Shown here piece after piece: positions 20,243 through 29,553 of a stretch of DNA of 64,000 nucleotides. The stretch is from Microbulbifer sp. A4B17 (GTDB lineage: Bacteria > Pseudomonadota > Gammaproteobacteria > Pseudomonadales > Cellvibrionaceae): assembly GCF_003076275.1 (NCBI RefSeq), contig NZ_CP029064.1, forward strand, positions 3,110,501 to 3,174,500, read 5' to 3'. The position numbers and the translations under genes were made by a program. Within the stretch, counting starts at the first letter, position 1; each line of letters begins with the position of its first letter. Under the pieces are notes generated by a model. The model searched no databases. It was not told the origin of the DNA and worked only from the letters and a program-made list of their open reading frames with translations.

Positions 20243-20875
20243 TCAATGATTTTCCACCTTCAGCATGGCTGAAGCCGCCGGCACCAATCGCTCAAGGGTC
20301 TGGCTGAGCGTACTGTCGGCGCCAAAATCTTCCTGCAGGATAGCCTCAATGGCATCGTGGCTCGACAGTGTAAAAATGGTCGCACCCAGCATAAAATAAA
20401 GGCGCCAGTAGAAAGTTTCCGGGTCTAAGCCCGGCAGAGCTTCGGCCAGTAGTCCGGCAAATCGGCGATAGGTATCGCCATATCGGGATACGATGAATCG
20501 GCGCAGGTGCCCTTGAAACTGGGTATATGCTAACCCCAAGAGGCGCATAAATCGCTGCGGATCCTTCCCCTCCAGCCCCAGGCTTCCGAGCCCAACCCGA
20601 TAGAGACATTCAATCAGCTCCTCCACCCCCAAGGGCTGCCCCAGGGCAAGGCGACGATCAAGCTCTGCTTCCAACGCACAGGTAAAAGGTGTTAAAAAGC
20701 GCTCAAATACCGCCTGTATCAATTCCTTTTTAGAACCGAAGTGATAGTTAACCGCTGCCAGATTGACGCCGGCTGTGCTGGTGATTGTTCTCAATGAGGT
20801 CTCAGTAAAACCCCGTTCAGCAAACAGCACTTCCGCTGCGTCGAGTATCCGGCTGACCGTATCTGCTTGGCTCAT
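20243..20875 (-). CDS. psrA: TetR-family regulator PsrA
   Basis: About 210 residues, with an N-terminal TetR helix-turn-helix (ETSLRTITSTAGVNLAAVNYHFGSKKELIQAVF, split across residues 24-56) and a ligand-binding C-terminal domain containing FMRLLGLAYTQFQGHLRRF. From memory this closely resembles P. aeruginosa PsrA, a long-chain fatty-acid-responsive regulator that represses itself and beta-oxidation genes. The start giving MSQADTVSRILDAAE is chosen over an ATG three codons upstream. A PsrA-type palindrome lies 21-32 bases upstream. Confidence 0.85.
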   Translation of the reverse strand: MSQADTVSRILDAAEVLFAERGFTETSLRTITSTAGVNLAAVNYHFGSKKELIQAVFERFLTPFTCALEAELDRRLALGQPLGVEELIECLYRVGLGSLGLEGKDPQRFMRLLGLAYTQFQGHLRRFIVSRYGDTYRRFAGLLAEALPGLDPETFYWRLYFMLGATIFTLSSHDAIEAILQEDFGADSTLSQTLERLVPAASAMLKVENH

Positions 20876-20895
20876 AAGTCTCAAACTACCATTTA

Positions 20896-20907
20896 AAACA
20901 TACGTTT
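20896..20907. promoter_or_regulatory. PsrA-type operator upstream of psrA
   Basis: AAACATACGTTT fits the G/CAAAC-N2-4-GTTTG/C pattern reported for PsrA. It sits just upstream of the psrA start, which suggests autoregulation of psrA and probably of nagZ. Confidence 0.65.
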
Positions 20908-21160
20908 AATCGACGCCAGAGTAGCACATTCTCACCGTCGCAGAGTCAGCTCGGCAAGAGTCCAACAGACGAGACTCAAGAGCAAAAATAACAGGGAAAA
21001 GTATGAGTGGCGGTAAGATCAGTACCCAGGGAATTGATCTCCCGCCAACTTAGACAGGCATCCTACTCCCACCAGCCGTCTCAACCCTCTGCAGTGAAAG
21101 CGGCGCAAACAAGCATCATTCTGAAAAAATCTTTAGTACTTTAATTTTCTCCTGGAGCAA

Positions 21161-21799
21161 TTAATCTTTCACCTGCATATATTTCATTATCAAAGCCGCA
21201 GCCTCATCTACACTATCAACAACATGAAAGAGATCGAGATCGCCGGCATCGATACAGTCGCGTTCCAAAACGGTATTCACCAACCAATCGTAAAGCCCGC
21301 TCCAGTAGTGCTTACCCACCAGCACAATAGGAAAACGCCGCACTTTCTGTGTTTGCACCAGGGTAAGCGCTTCAAACAGCTCATCCAGGGTGCCATATCC
21401 CCCGGGAAGCCCGACGAATCCGAGCGCGTGTTTTACAAACATAAATTTCCGCACAAAAAAGTAACGGAAATTCAAACTGATATCCTGATATGGATTTGCC
21501 GCCTGCTCAAAAGGCAGCTCTATATTTAATCCAATCGATGTGCCCGGCTGCCCAAAGGCCCCTCGGTTACAGGCCTCCATCAGTCCCGGCCCACCACCGG
21601 TGATCACGGGAATACCTTCCGCTGCAAGAAGCTCCCCCAGTTTAACGCCCTGCTTATACTCGGCGCTGTCTTCTGTGAACCTAGCCCCTCCAAATACTGT
21701 CACAGCGCCACCCAAGGCTATCAGTCGCTCAATTCCATCAACCAGTTCAGACTGAATACGAAGCACTCTCCAGGCTTCCTGCATTTTTGCATCCAACAT
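21161..21799 (-). CDS. LOG-family (TIGR00730) Rossmann-fold nucleotide-processing protein
   Basis: About 212 residues with the family signatures GGARF, GGGPGLMEACNRGA and PGGYGTLDELFE. Relatives are cytokinin-riboside 5'-monophosphate phosphoribohydrolases (LOG) or nucleotide 5'-monophosphate nucleosidases; the substrate here is unknown. The frame is open 20 codons upstream, but an ATG at 21799 with GAGGG at proper spacing is preferred. It is divergent from lexA, whose two SOS boxes lie about 110-145 bases upstream. Confidence 0.85.
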   Translation of the reverse strand: MLDAKMQEAWRVLRIQSELVDGIERLIALGGAVTVFGGARFTEDSAEYKQGVKLGELLAAEGIPVITGGGPGLMEACNRGAFGQPGTSIGLNIELPFEQAANPYQDISLNFRYFFVRKFMFVKHALGFVGLPGGYGTLDELFEALTLVQTQKVRRFPIVLVGKHYWSGLYDWLVNTVLERDCIDAGDLDLFHVVDSVDEAAALIMKYMQVKD

Positions 21800-21891
21800 T
21801 ATTTTTCCCTCATTGTCAGTTCCTTCAACGTTTTCTTGTCTCCTTACTTTCTCCCTCAATGTAGCAGCTCACAAAGGCTAAAACCTGAGGA

Positions 21892-21943
21892 TTGCACGAA
21901 CAATAAATCTGTATATAATTCCAGCAACTGTATATAAATACAG
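21892..21943 (+). promoter_or_regulatory. lexA promoter with two LexA (SOS) boxes
   Basis: A promoter reads TTGCAC (21892-21897), 16 bases, TATAAT (21914-21919). SOS box 1 at 21909-21924 (CTGTATATAATTCCAG) covers the -10 element. SOS box 2 at 21928-21943 (CTGTATATAAATACAG) is nearly consensus. This is the standard dual-box autoregulatory arrangement, 17 bases before the lexA ATG. Confidence 0.9.
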
Positions 21944-21959
21944 AAAACTAGGTAAATCT

Positions 21960-22565
21960 ATGACCAATCTCACCGCTCGTCAGTCCCAGGTTCTCGACCT
22001 GATCAAGTCCTACCTGGATGAAACAGGCTACCCACCAACACGGGCAGAAATTGCCCAGGAGCTCGGCTTCCGCTCGCCCAATGCCGCCGAGGAACACCTG
22101 AAAGCGCTCGCCAGAAAAGGCGCCATTGAGATGGTTGCCGGCGCCTCCCGAGGCATACGAATACCCGATCACCAATCCGGCCTGCCAATTGTAGGAAGGG
22201 TTGCTGCGGGGAACCCGATCCTCGCCAATGAACATATTGAAGATTATTGCGACTTGCCCGCGAGCTTCTTCCATCCACCCGCAGACTACTTGCTTAGAGT
22301 GCACGGCATGAGTATGCGAGATGCAGGTATTCTCGACGGAGATTTACTGGCGGTACAAAAGACCGAACAGGTGCGTAACGGCCAAATCGTAGTTGCCCGT
22401 ATCGATGACGAAGTCACCGTGAAACGCTTTCGTCGCAAAGGGAACCAGGCAACCGTTCAGCTGCTTCCTGAAAATGATGACTTTGAATTAATTCAAGTCG
22501 ATATGAGAGATAAGAACTTTGTTATTGAGGGATTGGCGGTAGGGGTGATCCGCCAGACACCTTGA
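21960..22565 (+). CDS. lexA: SOS repressor LexA
   Basis: 201 residues. The N-terminal winged helix (1-70) binds SOS boxes; the C-terminal S24 peptidase-like domain cleaves itself when RecA is activated by DNA damage. The cleavage bond is A83-G84, and the Ser-Lys dyad is S118 and K155 (GMSMRD and TVKRF), one residue offset from E. coli. Two SOS boxes precede it. The sulA gene that follows lexA in pseudomonads is absent here. Confidence 0.97.
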   Translation: MTNLTARQSQVLDLIKSYLDETGYPPTRAEIAQELGFRSPNAAEEHLKALARKGAIEMVAGASRGIRIPDHQSGLPIVGRVAAGNPILANEHIEDYCDLPASFFHPPADYLLRVHGMSMRDAGILDGDLLAVQKTEQVRNGQIVVARIDDEVTVKRFRRKGNQATVQLLPENDDFELIQVDMRDKNFVIEGLAVGVIRQTP

Positions 22566-22580
22566 GCATATCCTCAAAAC

Positions 22581-22609
22581 AATAACAGCGGCCATTGGCC
22601 GCTGTTATT
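22581..22609. terminator. Bidirectional hairpin after lexA
   Basis: A perfect 13-bp stem (AATAACAGCGGCC and its complement) with a 3-nt loop lies between the convergent lexA and small hypothetical gene. The minus strand continues GTTTTG. The T-rich flank is short on both sides, so it is probably a shared terminator. Confidence 0.75.
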
Positions 22610-22631
22610 AAAACCCGTGGTAATGCTGGTA

Positions 22632-22889
22632 TTAGTGGATAGTATGATTTACCGGCATCAACTCGTCTTCTTCTTCGAAGTAACCTGCTTCAAGATCGTC
22701 CAGATTTTGTACAGCTTCAATACCCGCTTCCAACATGGCTCGGGCCACAGCAACCTTATTCTTTCGCAGAAACTGAAGACTTTCTGCAGAAAAAGAAATG
22801 CTCACCAAAGGGTCCTCCTTATGGCCAGCACGACGCAAGGCTACATCGCCATTAGCCAGCTCGATAATTTCAAAAGTTTCGGAGGACAT
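22632..22889 (-). CDS. Conserved small hypothetical protein
   Basis: About 85 residues, acidic, starting MSSETFEIIELANGDVALRR (the frame opens five codons earlier). It has a beta-rich start, a helical middle (FLRKNKVAVARAMLEAGIEAV) and an acidic end (LEAGYFEEEDE). No signal peptide or membrane segment is visible. I assign no function. Its place between lexA and topA matches a small conserved gene in pseudomonads (about PA3009). Confidence 0.7.
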   Translation of the reverse strand: MSSETFEIIELANGDVALRRAGHKEDPLVSISFSAESLQFLRKNKVAVARAMLEAGIEAVQNLDDLEAGYFEEEDELMPVNHTIH

Positions 22890-22976
22890 TCGCTTTTCCT
22901 TCACGGCACAACAGTTTGCGCCCAGTGTACCACAGGCTCGCGAAAAGTTTCATTCGCTCGTTTTATGGGGGGTTCT

Positions 22977-23468
22977 TCAGCACTCATCCAAATGAGCGCG
23001 CTGCCTCACCACCAACTCGTTCAAGCAGCGATGCCATTCGAACAGCAGCTCTTTGGACAAGGGTGCAAATTCCGGCTTGGCAACATCACTGTACAACGGG
23101 ATTAAATTTGCCTGCTGTTTTTTATCACCCGCAACCACAGATATTTTCTGCTGTTCTTTCCAGGCGTGGAGCATATGAAACAGCCAGCTTTGTGGGTCGC
23201 TAACCAAGCCAGATAACTCATTAGCCTCCGCGCTGGCCCTTCCCTGCCCCCTTAGCGCATCAATAATTAACTGCGGGGACTCCGGCTCAAATTCGAGCTG
23301 AAGCTGAGTCGCCTGTTCCGCAAGAAAGGCCCGGTAGGCTTTGCACAGCTGCATCAAGGCAGCCTCCTCCAGCGCATCGCGCTGAAGGGGCATATCCCAT
23401 GGCTGCTGCAGCAACAGCTGGCTCTTGCGCAGAGCCGAAGTGACATGAATCGTATAAGGGTTAGTCAT
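22977..23468 (-). CDS. DUF6586-like hypothetical protein
   Basis: 163 residues, mainly helical and cytoplasmic. The pattern (an N-terminal YTIHVTSALRKSQLLL, a middle PQSWLFHMLHAW and a C-terminal WHRCLNELVVRQRAHLDE) resembles the protein encoded next to topA in Pseudomonas (PA3010, which I recall as DUF6586). It follows topA by three bases and is probably co-transcribed with it. Function unknown. Confidence 0.65.
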   Translation of the reverse strand: MTNPYTIHVTSALRKSQLLLQQPWDMPLQRDALEEAALMQLCKAYRAFLAEQATQLQLEFEPESPQLIIDALRGQGRASAEANELSGLVSDPQSWLFHMLHAWKEQQKISVVAGDKKQQANLIPLYSDVAKPEFAPLSKELLFEWHRCLNELVVRQRAHLDEC

Positions 23469-23471
23469 TAT

Positions 23472-26159
23472 CTACTTCTTTGCCGCCGTTTTTTTAGCCG
23501 CAGGCTTCTTGCGCTTGGCGGCAGTGCTCTTGGTAGAAGCCTCTACTTTCCAACCACCATCGCGATAAAAAGCACGCCAACCAGTAGCCTTGCCCTCTTC
23601 CTCAGACTGAACATATTGCTCCTGAGTTTTGCGACTGAAACGAACCACGGTATCCCGCCCGCTGTCATCCTGTGTCGGTGCAGAAAACAGGAAGCTGTAC
23701 TTTGGATCTATCTCGCTCTGATGAGGAAGCAATTCTTTGACCAAGGGAGCACGAGTCTCACGGTTTTTCGGGAACTGACTGGCAGCCAGGAATAGGCCAG
23801 AGGCACCATCGCGCAGGATATAGTGATCCTCCACTTTGATACATGCCAGTTCAGGCATGGGAACCGGATCCATTTTTGGTGGCGCCGGCTGCCCATTTTT
23901 CAATAACTTACGGGTGTTTTTACAGTCTTCGTTAGTACAACCAAAGTACTTGCCGAAGCGGCCCGACTTCAACTGCATATCACTGCCACACTTATCGCAC
24001 TCGATGATAGGGCCGTCATAGCCTTTGATTTTAAAAGTGCCCTGCTCTATCTCGTAGCCGTTGCAATCCGGGTTATTGCCACAAATATGCAATTTGCGCT
24101 GTTCATCCAGCAGGTAGCTATCCATGGCTGTGCCGCACTTGCCGCAGCGGCGCTTCTCCCGCAGCAATCTGGATTCAGCTTCCTCATCTTTATCCGCATC
24201 GACCGCTTCATCGCCTGAAACCAGATTCATGGTATTGGTACAGCGCTCTTTAGGCGGCAGCGCGTATCCGGAACAACCCAGGAATACCCCAGTGGAGCCG
24301 GTGCGGATCTGCATGTGGCGGCCACACTTGGTGCACTCGATATCGGTATCTGTCGGCGTATTGCGACGCATTCCCGCGTCAGCAGATTGCGCTTTTTCCA
24401 GGCGCCCGGAAAAGTCCAGGTAAAACTCATCGAGCAGTTGCTTCCAACCTTTATCACCGTCGGCAACCGCATCCAGGGATTCCTCCAGGTTTGCGGTAAA
24501 TCCGTAATCCATCAGGTTCTTGAAGCTTTCACTGAGGCGGTCGGTAACAATATCTCCCATTTTCTCTGCATAAAAACGGCGGTTCTCCAGCCGCACATAA
24601 CCACGATCCTGAATCGTGGAAATAATGGAAGCGTAGGTGGATGGGCGACCGATGCCGCGCTTCTCCAATTCCTTAACCAGAGCCGCTTCACTAAACCGCG
24701 CCGGCGGCTTGGTAAAGTGCTGTTTGGGGTCAAGTTGCTGTAGGGACAGCTTGTCGCCAACCTTCACATCTGGAAGCACCAGGTCTTCATCTTTCTTACC
24801 GCTGGGTGGCGCTACTTTCAGAAAGCCATCGAAGCGAATCACACGGCCCCGCGCACGCAGCTCAAAGTCACCGGCGCTGACCACAATGGAAGAAGAAGTG
24901 AACTGGGCGGGGGTCATCTGGCAGGCGACGAATTGCTGCCAAATCAGGTTGTACAATCTCTCTGCGTCCCGCTCAACACCGGACAACATATTCGGGGCGA
25001 TACGCACATCGGACGGGCGGATAGCTTCGTGCGCTTCTTGAGCACCCTCTTTGCTGCTATAGCTATTAGGGCTTTCCGGCAAATACTTATCGCCGTAATT
25101 CTCGGCGATATAGTCCCGCACCGATTCCACAGCCTCTTTACTGAGGTTGGTAGAGTCGGTACGCATATAGGTGATATGGCCAGCTTCATATAAACGCTGG
25201 GCCAGGGTCATGGTTTTCTTCACACTGAAGCCGAGACGATTACTGGCCGCCTGCTGCAGGGTGGAGGTAATAAATGGTGCGCTGGGTTTGGAGCTGGTTG
25301 GCTTGTCGTCACGGGCGGAAACAACAAACTCACTGGACTGAAGCTGCTTGGCAGCACTCATCGCCAGCTCTTCGTTGGTAGGACGGAAGGCCTCACCAGC
25401 CTGCTTCTTCACCTCGAGGCGCAGCTTGGCAGCCTTTGCCGTCGCAGTATCGGCAAACAGAGTCCAGTACTCTTCCGGGATAAACGCGCGAATTTCCCGC
25501 TCCCGCTCAACCACTAGGCGAACCGCGACGGACTGTACACGCCCCGCTGACAAGCCCCTGGCAACTTTCTCCCACAGGAGCGGGGATACCATGTAGCCCA
25601 CGATCCGATCGAGGAAGCGGCGCGCTTGCTGGGCGTTTACGCGATTAATATTCAATCGGCCGGGATCTTTAAAGGCCTCCTGAATCGCAGACTTAGTAAT
25701 CTCGTTAAACACCACACGGCGATAGCGATCGTTATCGCCGCCAATTGCCTCGCGCAAATGCCAGGCAATCGCCTCTCCCTCGCGATCCAAGTCCGTTGCG
25801 AGATAGATATGGTCGGCGCCTTCGGCGAGCTTTTGCAATTCGCTCACCACTTTCTCTTTACCCGGCAAAATCTCGTAGTGGGCCTGCCACTCGTGATCCG
25901 GGTCGATCCCCATGCGTTTAATCAGCTGATCGCGGTTTTTCTTCCGCTTGTAAGCCTCTTTCGCCTCGGGGGAAAGCTTGCGTGTTTCCGCCGCACGACG
26001 CGCGCGCTCTTTTGCGTCAACCGGTTGTTTATTGCCCCCACCAGTGGGCAAATCGCGAATATGGCCGACACTGGACTTCACAACAAAGTCCTTGCCGAGA
26101 TATTTATTGATGGTTTTCGCTTTGGCCGGTGATTCGACGATGACCAGTGATTTACCCAT
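23472..26159 (-). CDS. topA: DNA topoisomerase I
   Basis: Type IA enzyme that relaxes negative supercoils, 895 residues. It has the N-terminal Toprim domain ([13 protein letters not shown], acidic [12 protein letters not shown]) and the active tyrosine Y331 in [10 protein letters not shown]. Three C-terminal four-cysteine zinc ribbons ([16 protein letters not shown] and CDKCGSDM) are followed by a Lys/Ala-rich basic tail ([16 protein letters not shown]). The tail probably binds DNA or RNA polymerase as in other gammaproteobacteria. Confidence 0.97.
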   Translation of the reverse strand: MGKSLVIVESPAKAKTINKYLGKDFVVKSSVGHIRDLPTGGGNKQPVDAKERARRAAETRKLSPEAKEAYKRKKNRDQLIKRMGIDPDHEWQAHYEILPGKEKVVSELQKLAEGADHIYLATDLDREGEAIAWHLREAIGGDNDRYRRVVFNEITKSAIQEAFKDPGRLNINRVNAQQARRFLDRIVGYMVSPLLWEKVARGLSAGRVQSVAVRLVVEREREIRAFIPEEYWTLFADTATAKAAKLRLEVKKQAGEAFRPTNEELAMSAAKQLQSSEFVVSARDDKPTSSKPSAPFITSTLQQAASNRLGFSVKKTMTLAQRLYEAGHITYMRTDSTNLSKEAVESVRDYIAENYGDKYLPESPNSYSSKEGAQEAHEAIRPSDVRIAPNMLSGVERDAERLYNLIWQQFVACQMTPAQFTSSSIVVSAGDFELRARGRVIRFDGFLKVAPPSGKKDEDLVLPDVKVGDKLSLQQLDPKQHFTKPPARFSEAALVKELEKRGIGRPSTYASIISTIQDRGYVRLENRRFYAEKMGDIVTDRLSESFKNLMDYGFTANLEESLDAVADGDKGWKQLLDEFYLDFSGRLEKAQSADAGMRRNTPTDTDIECTKCGRHMQIRTGSTGVFLGCSGYALPPKERCTNTMNLVSGDEAVDADKDEEAESRLLREKRRCGKCGTAMDSYLLDEQRKLHICGNNPDCNGYEIEQGTFKIKGYDGPIIECDKCGSDMQLKSGRFGKYFGCTNEDCKNTRKLLKNGQPAPPKMDPVPMPELACIKVEDHYILRDGASGLFLAASQFPKNRETRAPLVKELLPHQSEIDPKYSFLFSAPTQDDSGRDTVVRFSRKTQEQYVQSEEEGKATGWRAFYRDGGWKVEASTKSTAAKRKKPAAKKTAAKK

Positions 26160-26366
26160 AAGCCTTTGATTTCAAATGAAAATTTACTACTGTTGCAGGT
26201 CTTTCAAGCCCTCTTATCGGGCTTGTGCTGCGCGAATATATAAGCCTCACTTCAAGCGCGGTCAAGCAAAGCTGACAATTTTCCACTCTCAGTCATCAAA
26301 ATTAGCACTGGTCAGTCTGCCGAAATGCGACTTAGTAGACGCTCTTTTACACCACTATTGGAGTGC

Positions 26367-26897
26367 TCAGGACAGCTCCTCACTCGCCGGATGGGAGCTG
26401 ACTTTTCGAATGGCTTCCTCTATTAAAGGAGTGTACTCATCCAGTGACTTCATAAGTTTCTGGAAGGCCTGATTACCACCGGACTCCGGCCATTGAATCC
26501 CGAGACCTACCGGGGTTGCAGTTATGGCACAGGCATCCCGCGGCAATGTTTCCAACATCTGGCGCAAATACTTCCACGCCTCTTGCGGCGCTGGCTGACC
26601 ATCTGCCCAATCCCAAACACCAGAAAAATTCAGTTCGTGGTCAATTCTTTGCTTGTCCAGAACCCAGCCTACTCTCAGATCTTTGCGGTTCTGCCAGCGT
26701 TGATAGTAGACAGCTGCAGTACCATCACCCAAAGCCGCAGGCAGTGCTTGGATTTGTACAGTAATGCCAGCCTGGGCCGCCCGACTGCGCAGGTCCGCAA
26801 GACGGCTGTCACGCGCATTGGGTTTTAGCCACATCACCGGACCCAACACCAGCGCGATGGCAAACCCGATGATAATCACCGGCAACCAATCAGACAT
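26367..26897 (-). CDS. Hypothetical membrane-anchored protein
   Basis: About 176 residues. One N-terminal helix (LPVIIIGFAIALVLGPVMWL) is followed by a soluble domain containing LADLRSRAAQAGI, YYQRWQNRKDLRVGWVLDK and WKYLRQMLETLP. No enzyme motif is visible. It probably faces the cytoplasm, because a basic stretch follows the helix. The topA-usp position is similar to a conserved unknown in pseudomonads. No function assigned. Confidence 0.65.
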   Translation of the reverse strand: MSDWLPVIIIGFAIALVLGPVMWLKPNARDSRLADLRSRAAQAGITVQIQALPAALGDGTAAVYYQRWQNRKDLRVGWVLDKQRIDHELNFSGVWDWADGQPAPQEAWKYLRQMLETLPRDACAITATPVGLGIQWPESGGNQAFQKLMKSLDEYTPLIEEAIRKVSSHPASEELS

Positions 26898-27042
26898 AAC
26901 CACACCTCATCAGTGGAAAAAAGTGACTATTGTGCGGTGTTCCGCGTGATCTATGTCAATCGGTTTTTTTTACGGTAGACTCAAAATAGGTGTCACAAGG
27001 GTGTTTTTCACATTCAATAAAAGGGATAGGAGCAGGTTAACT

Positions 27043-27486
27043 ATGGCGAAATACCAACACATCCTCGTGGGCTTGGACCTCTCAAAAGAGTCTTCCCAGG
27101 TGCTCGAAAGAGCTGCAGAAATGGCCGAGGCGTTTGGTGCGGAGTTGAGCTTACTGCATGCCATTGAGCCCCTGACTTTTGCCTACGGCGGCGATATCCC
27201 GATGGACCTTTCCGAGGTACAGGAGCAGCTGCAGTCCCAGGCCAAGGAACAACTTCAGAGAGCAGCCGACCAGCTAAATATCCCCTCCGATCGCCAGCAT
27301 GTAATCCTCGGCCAGCCATCTACTGAGATTCACCGAATGGCCAAAGATATTGAGGCAGATCTGATAATTATCGGCAGCCACGGTCGACACGGCCTGGCGC
27401 TACTACTCGGCTCTACCGCAAATGGCGTCCTCCATGGAGCCAAATGCGATGTTCTGGCAATTCGAGTGCATATGGACGACGAATAA
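27043..27486 (+). CDS. Universal stress protein UspA family
   Basis: 147 residues, a single Usp domain. The ATP-binding signature of the MJ0577 type is intact: IIGSHGRHGLALLLGST, i.e. G-x2-G-x9-G-S. The frame is open 30 codons upstream, but the ATG at 27043 starts the conserved MAKYQHILVGLDLS and has AGGAG upstream. It is probably a homodimeric nucleotide-binding stress protein; position matches PA3017. Confidence 0.9.
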   Translation: MAKYQHILVGLDLSKESSQVLERAAEMAEAFGAELSLLHAIEPLTFAYGGDIPMDLSEVQEQLQSQAKEQLQRAADQLNIPSDRQHVILGQPSTEIHRMAKDIEADLIIIGSHGRHGLALLLGSTANGVLHGAKCDVLAIRVHMDDE

Positions 27487-27537
27487 CCCGGCTGAGATAG
27501 AGGGGAAGAGGCGTTAATTGCAACTTCCCCCAGTCTC

Positions 27538-29397
27538 TTACTCGTCACCTCCCTCCAGTTCTGACCAGCGCTCAAATGCCTCTTCAAGCTGAGCTTGTTT
27601 TTCCGTAAGGGTATTCAGTTTGGACTGCACCAGCTGCTGTTCCTGCTGATAAAAACCGGGGTCAGCAACCTCTTGCTCTATATCCCCAATCTCTTCTTCC
27701 AGAGTCTCAATTAAGATGGGAAGGCTATCCAGCTCTCTCTGCAGCTTATAGCTCAGTTTCTTTTTCTTCGCCGGAGCCTCCTCCTGAAGCTTCTCTTTCG
27801 GTTTACTGGCCGCAGGCTTTGCTTCTTTCAGCTCTGCAACAAAGCTGCCCCCTTGGCGTACAAAATCACCATAGCCACCAACGTATTCGCGAATGCGACC
27901 ATCACCTTCAAATGCGAGACATGATCCCACCACATTATCCAGGAAGGCGCGGTCGTGACTCACCAGCAAAACAGTGCCGCCGAAGTCGAGCAGTAACTGC
28001 TCAAGCAGTTCCAGAGTTTCTACATCCAGATCATTGGTGGGTTCATCGAGCACTAAAATATTGGCGGGCTGGCTAAACAATTTTGCCAGCAAGGCGCGAT
28101 TTCTCTCTCCACCACTCAAGGCACTGACCTTTGTGCGAGCTTTGACGCCACTAAAAAGAAAATCTGCCAGATAAGACATTACATGGCGACTCTTTCCGCC
28201 AATAGTCACGGAGTCGCGACCTTCAGCGACATTATCGAGCACGGTTAAATCGGGATTCAGCTGGTCCCGGCGCTGATCGAAATAAGCCACTTGCTGCTTG
28301 GTCCCCAGGCGAACATTTCCCTCCTGGGACTTTAACTCTCCCAGCAGCAACTTGATCAAAGTGCTTTTACCGACACCGTTGGGGCCGATTAAACCGACCC
28401 GATCTCCGCGCATCAGCGTGAATGACAAATCTCTAATCAGCGGCTGTTCATCGGGATAGGCGAAAGTGACCCCCTTCAACTCAGCGACCAGCTTGCCGGA
28501 CATCTCACCACTATCCAGGGCCATCTTGGCAATCCCCTGCTGGGTCCGGCGCGCCTCCCTCTGGCGCCGCAGCGCTTGAAGCGCTCTTACCCGCCCTTCA
28601 TTGCGAGTCCGGCGCGCCTTGATCCCCTGGCGAATCCAGGTTTCCTCCTGCGCCAACTTCTTATCAAACAGGGCCTCATTTTTTGCCTCTTCTTCGAGAA
28701 GCTTCTCCTTTTCTTCCTGGTAACGATCAAATTTACAGCGAAAGGTCCGCAAGTATCCGCGATCCAGGTCCCAGACACTGGTGGCCAGGCGTTGCGCCAG
28801 AGCACGATCATGACTCACAAACAAAAGGGCGCCGCGATAGCTGGCAAGGAAATTCTCCAGCCACTCTACCGCAGTAATATCCAAGTGGTTGGTGGGTTCA
28901 TCGAGAATCAGCAGATCCGGCTCCACCACCAGTGCACGAGCCAGAGCCGCACGACGCTGCCAACCACCGGAGAGGTCGGCAACTCTTTCGTCCGCATTGA
29001 GCCCCAAACGATCCAAAACACTGTCTACTTTTGGCAACAATTCCCAACCGTGAGCCAATTCGATTCTGGCCTGAAGATCCGCTGTTGGGGACTCCCGGTA
29101 CGCCGACAAAACAGCGCCGATGTCACCCAACCCCTTCGCCACATATGCGTAGACAGAGTCGGTACAATCGGCGGGCAATTCCTGCTCCAATACCGCCTGA
29201 ACCATACCGCTGGCACGAACAATCTCGCCGCTATCTGCGTCAATTTGCCCGGCAATAAGGCGCAACAGGCTGGATTTTCCCTCCCCATTCCGCCCCACCA
29301 GGCATATACGATCTCCACGCTCAACTTTTGCGCTGACATTATCTGCCAGTACCTGGGTCCCGTAACGAAGACTGACCCCATCCAATAGAAGCAACAT
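27538..29397 (-). CDS. uup: ABC-F family ATPase Uup
   Basis: 619 residues with two ABC cassettes (Walker A GRNGEGKSSL near residue 36 and GPNGVGKSTL near 340; LSGGWQRR and LSGGERNR signatures) joined by the Lys/Glu-rich ABC-F linker. A C-terminal charged coiled coil (about 530-615) is typical of Uup and binds branched DNA. There are no membrane segments. ABC-F proteins act on ribosomes; Uup also affects transposon excision and tolerance of replication stress. Confidence 0.93.
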   Translation of the reverse strand: MLLLLDGVSLRYGTQVLADNVSAKVERGDRICLVGRNGEGKSSLLRLIAGQIDADSGEIVRASGMVQAVLEQELPADCTDSVYAYVAKGLGDIGAVLSAYRESPTADLQARIELAHGWELLPKVDSVLDRLGLNADERVADLSGGWQRRAALARALVVEPDLLILDEPTNHLDITAVEWLENFLASYRGALLFVSHDRALAQRLATSVWDLDRGYLRTFRCKFDRYQEEKEKLLEEEAKNEALFDKKLAQEETWIRQGIKARRTRNEGRVRALQALRRQREARRTQQGIAKMALDSGEMSGKLVAELKGVTFAYPDEQPLIRDLSFTLMRGDRVGLIGPNGVGKSTLIKLLLGELKSQEGNVRLGTKQQVAYFDQRRDQLNPDLTVLDNVAEGRDSVTIGGKSRHVMSYLADFLFSGVKARTKVSALSGGERNRALLAKLFSQPANILVLDEPTNDLDVETLELLEQLLLDFGGTVLLVSHDRAFLDNVVGSCLAFEGDGRIREYVGGYGDFVRQGGSFVAELKEAKPAASKPKEKLQEEAPAKKKKLSYKLQRELDSLPILIETLEEEIGDIEQEVADPGFYQQEQQLVQSKLNTLTEKQAQLEEAFERWSELEGGDE

Positions 29398-29553
29398 AAA
29401 TAGGCACTACAATTATCAAACCCGAACCTCATTCCCGCTGATGAAAGAAGCGAAGTTGGCTCTTTCGGGTTCTGTGAAAAATCAGCTATTTTACGCGTTT
29501 TTACCGTATAGTCAGTCATAGCTGGAAACACATGTCCAACTGAGGTAATTGAG

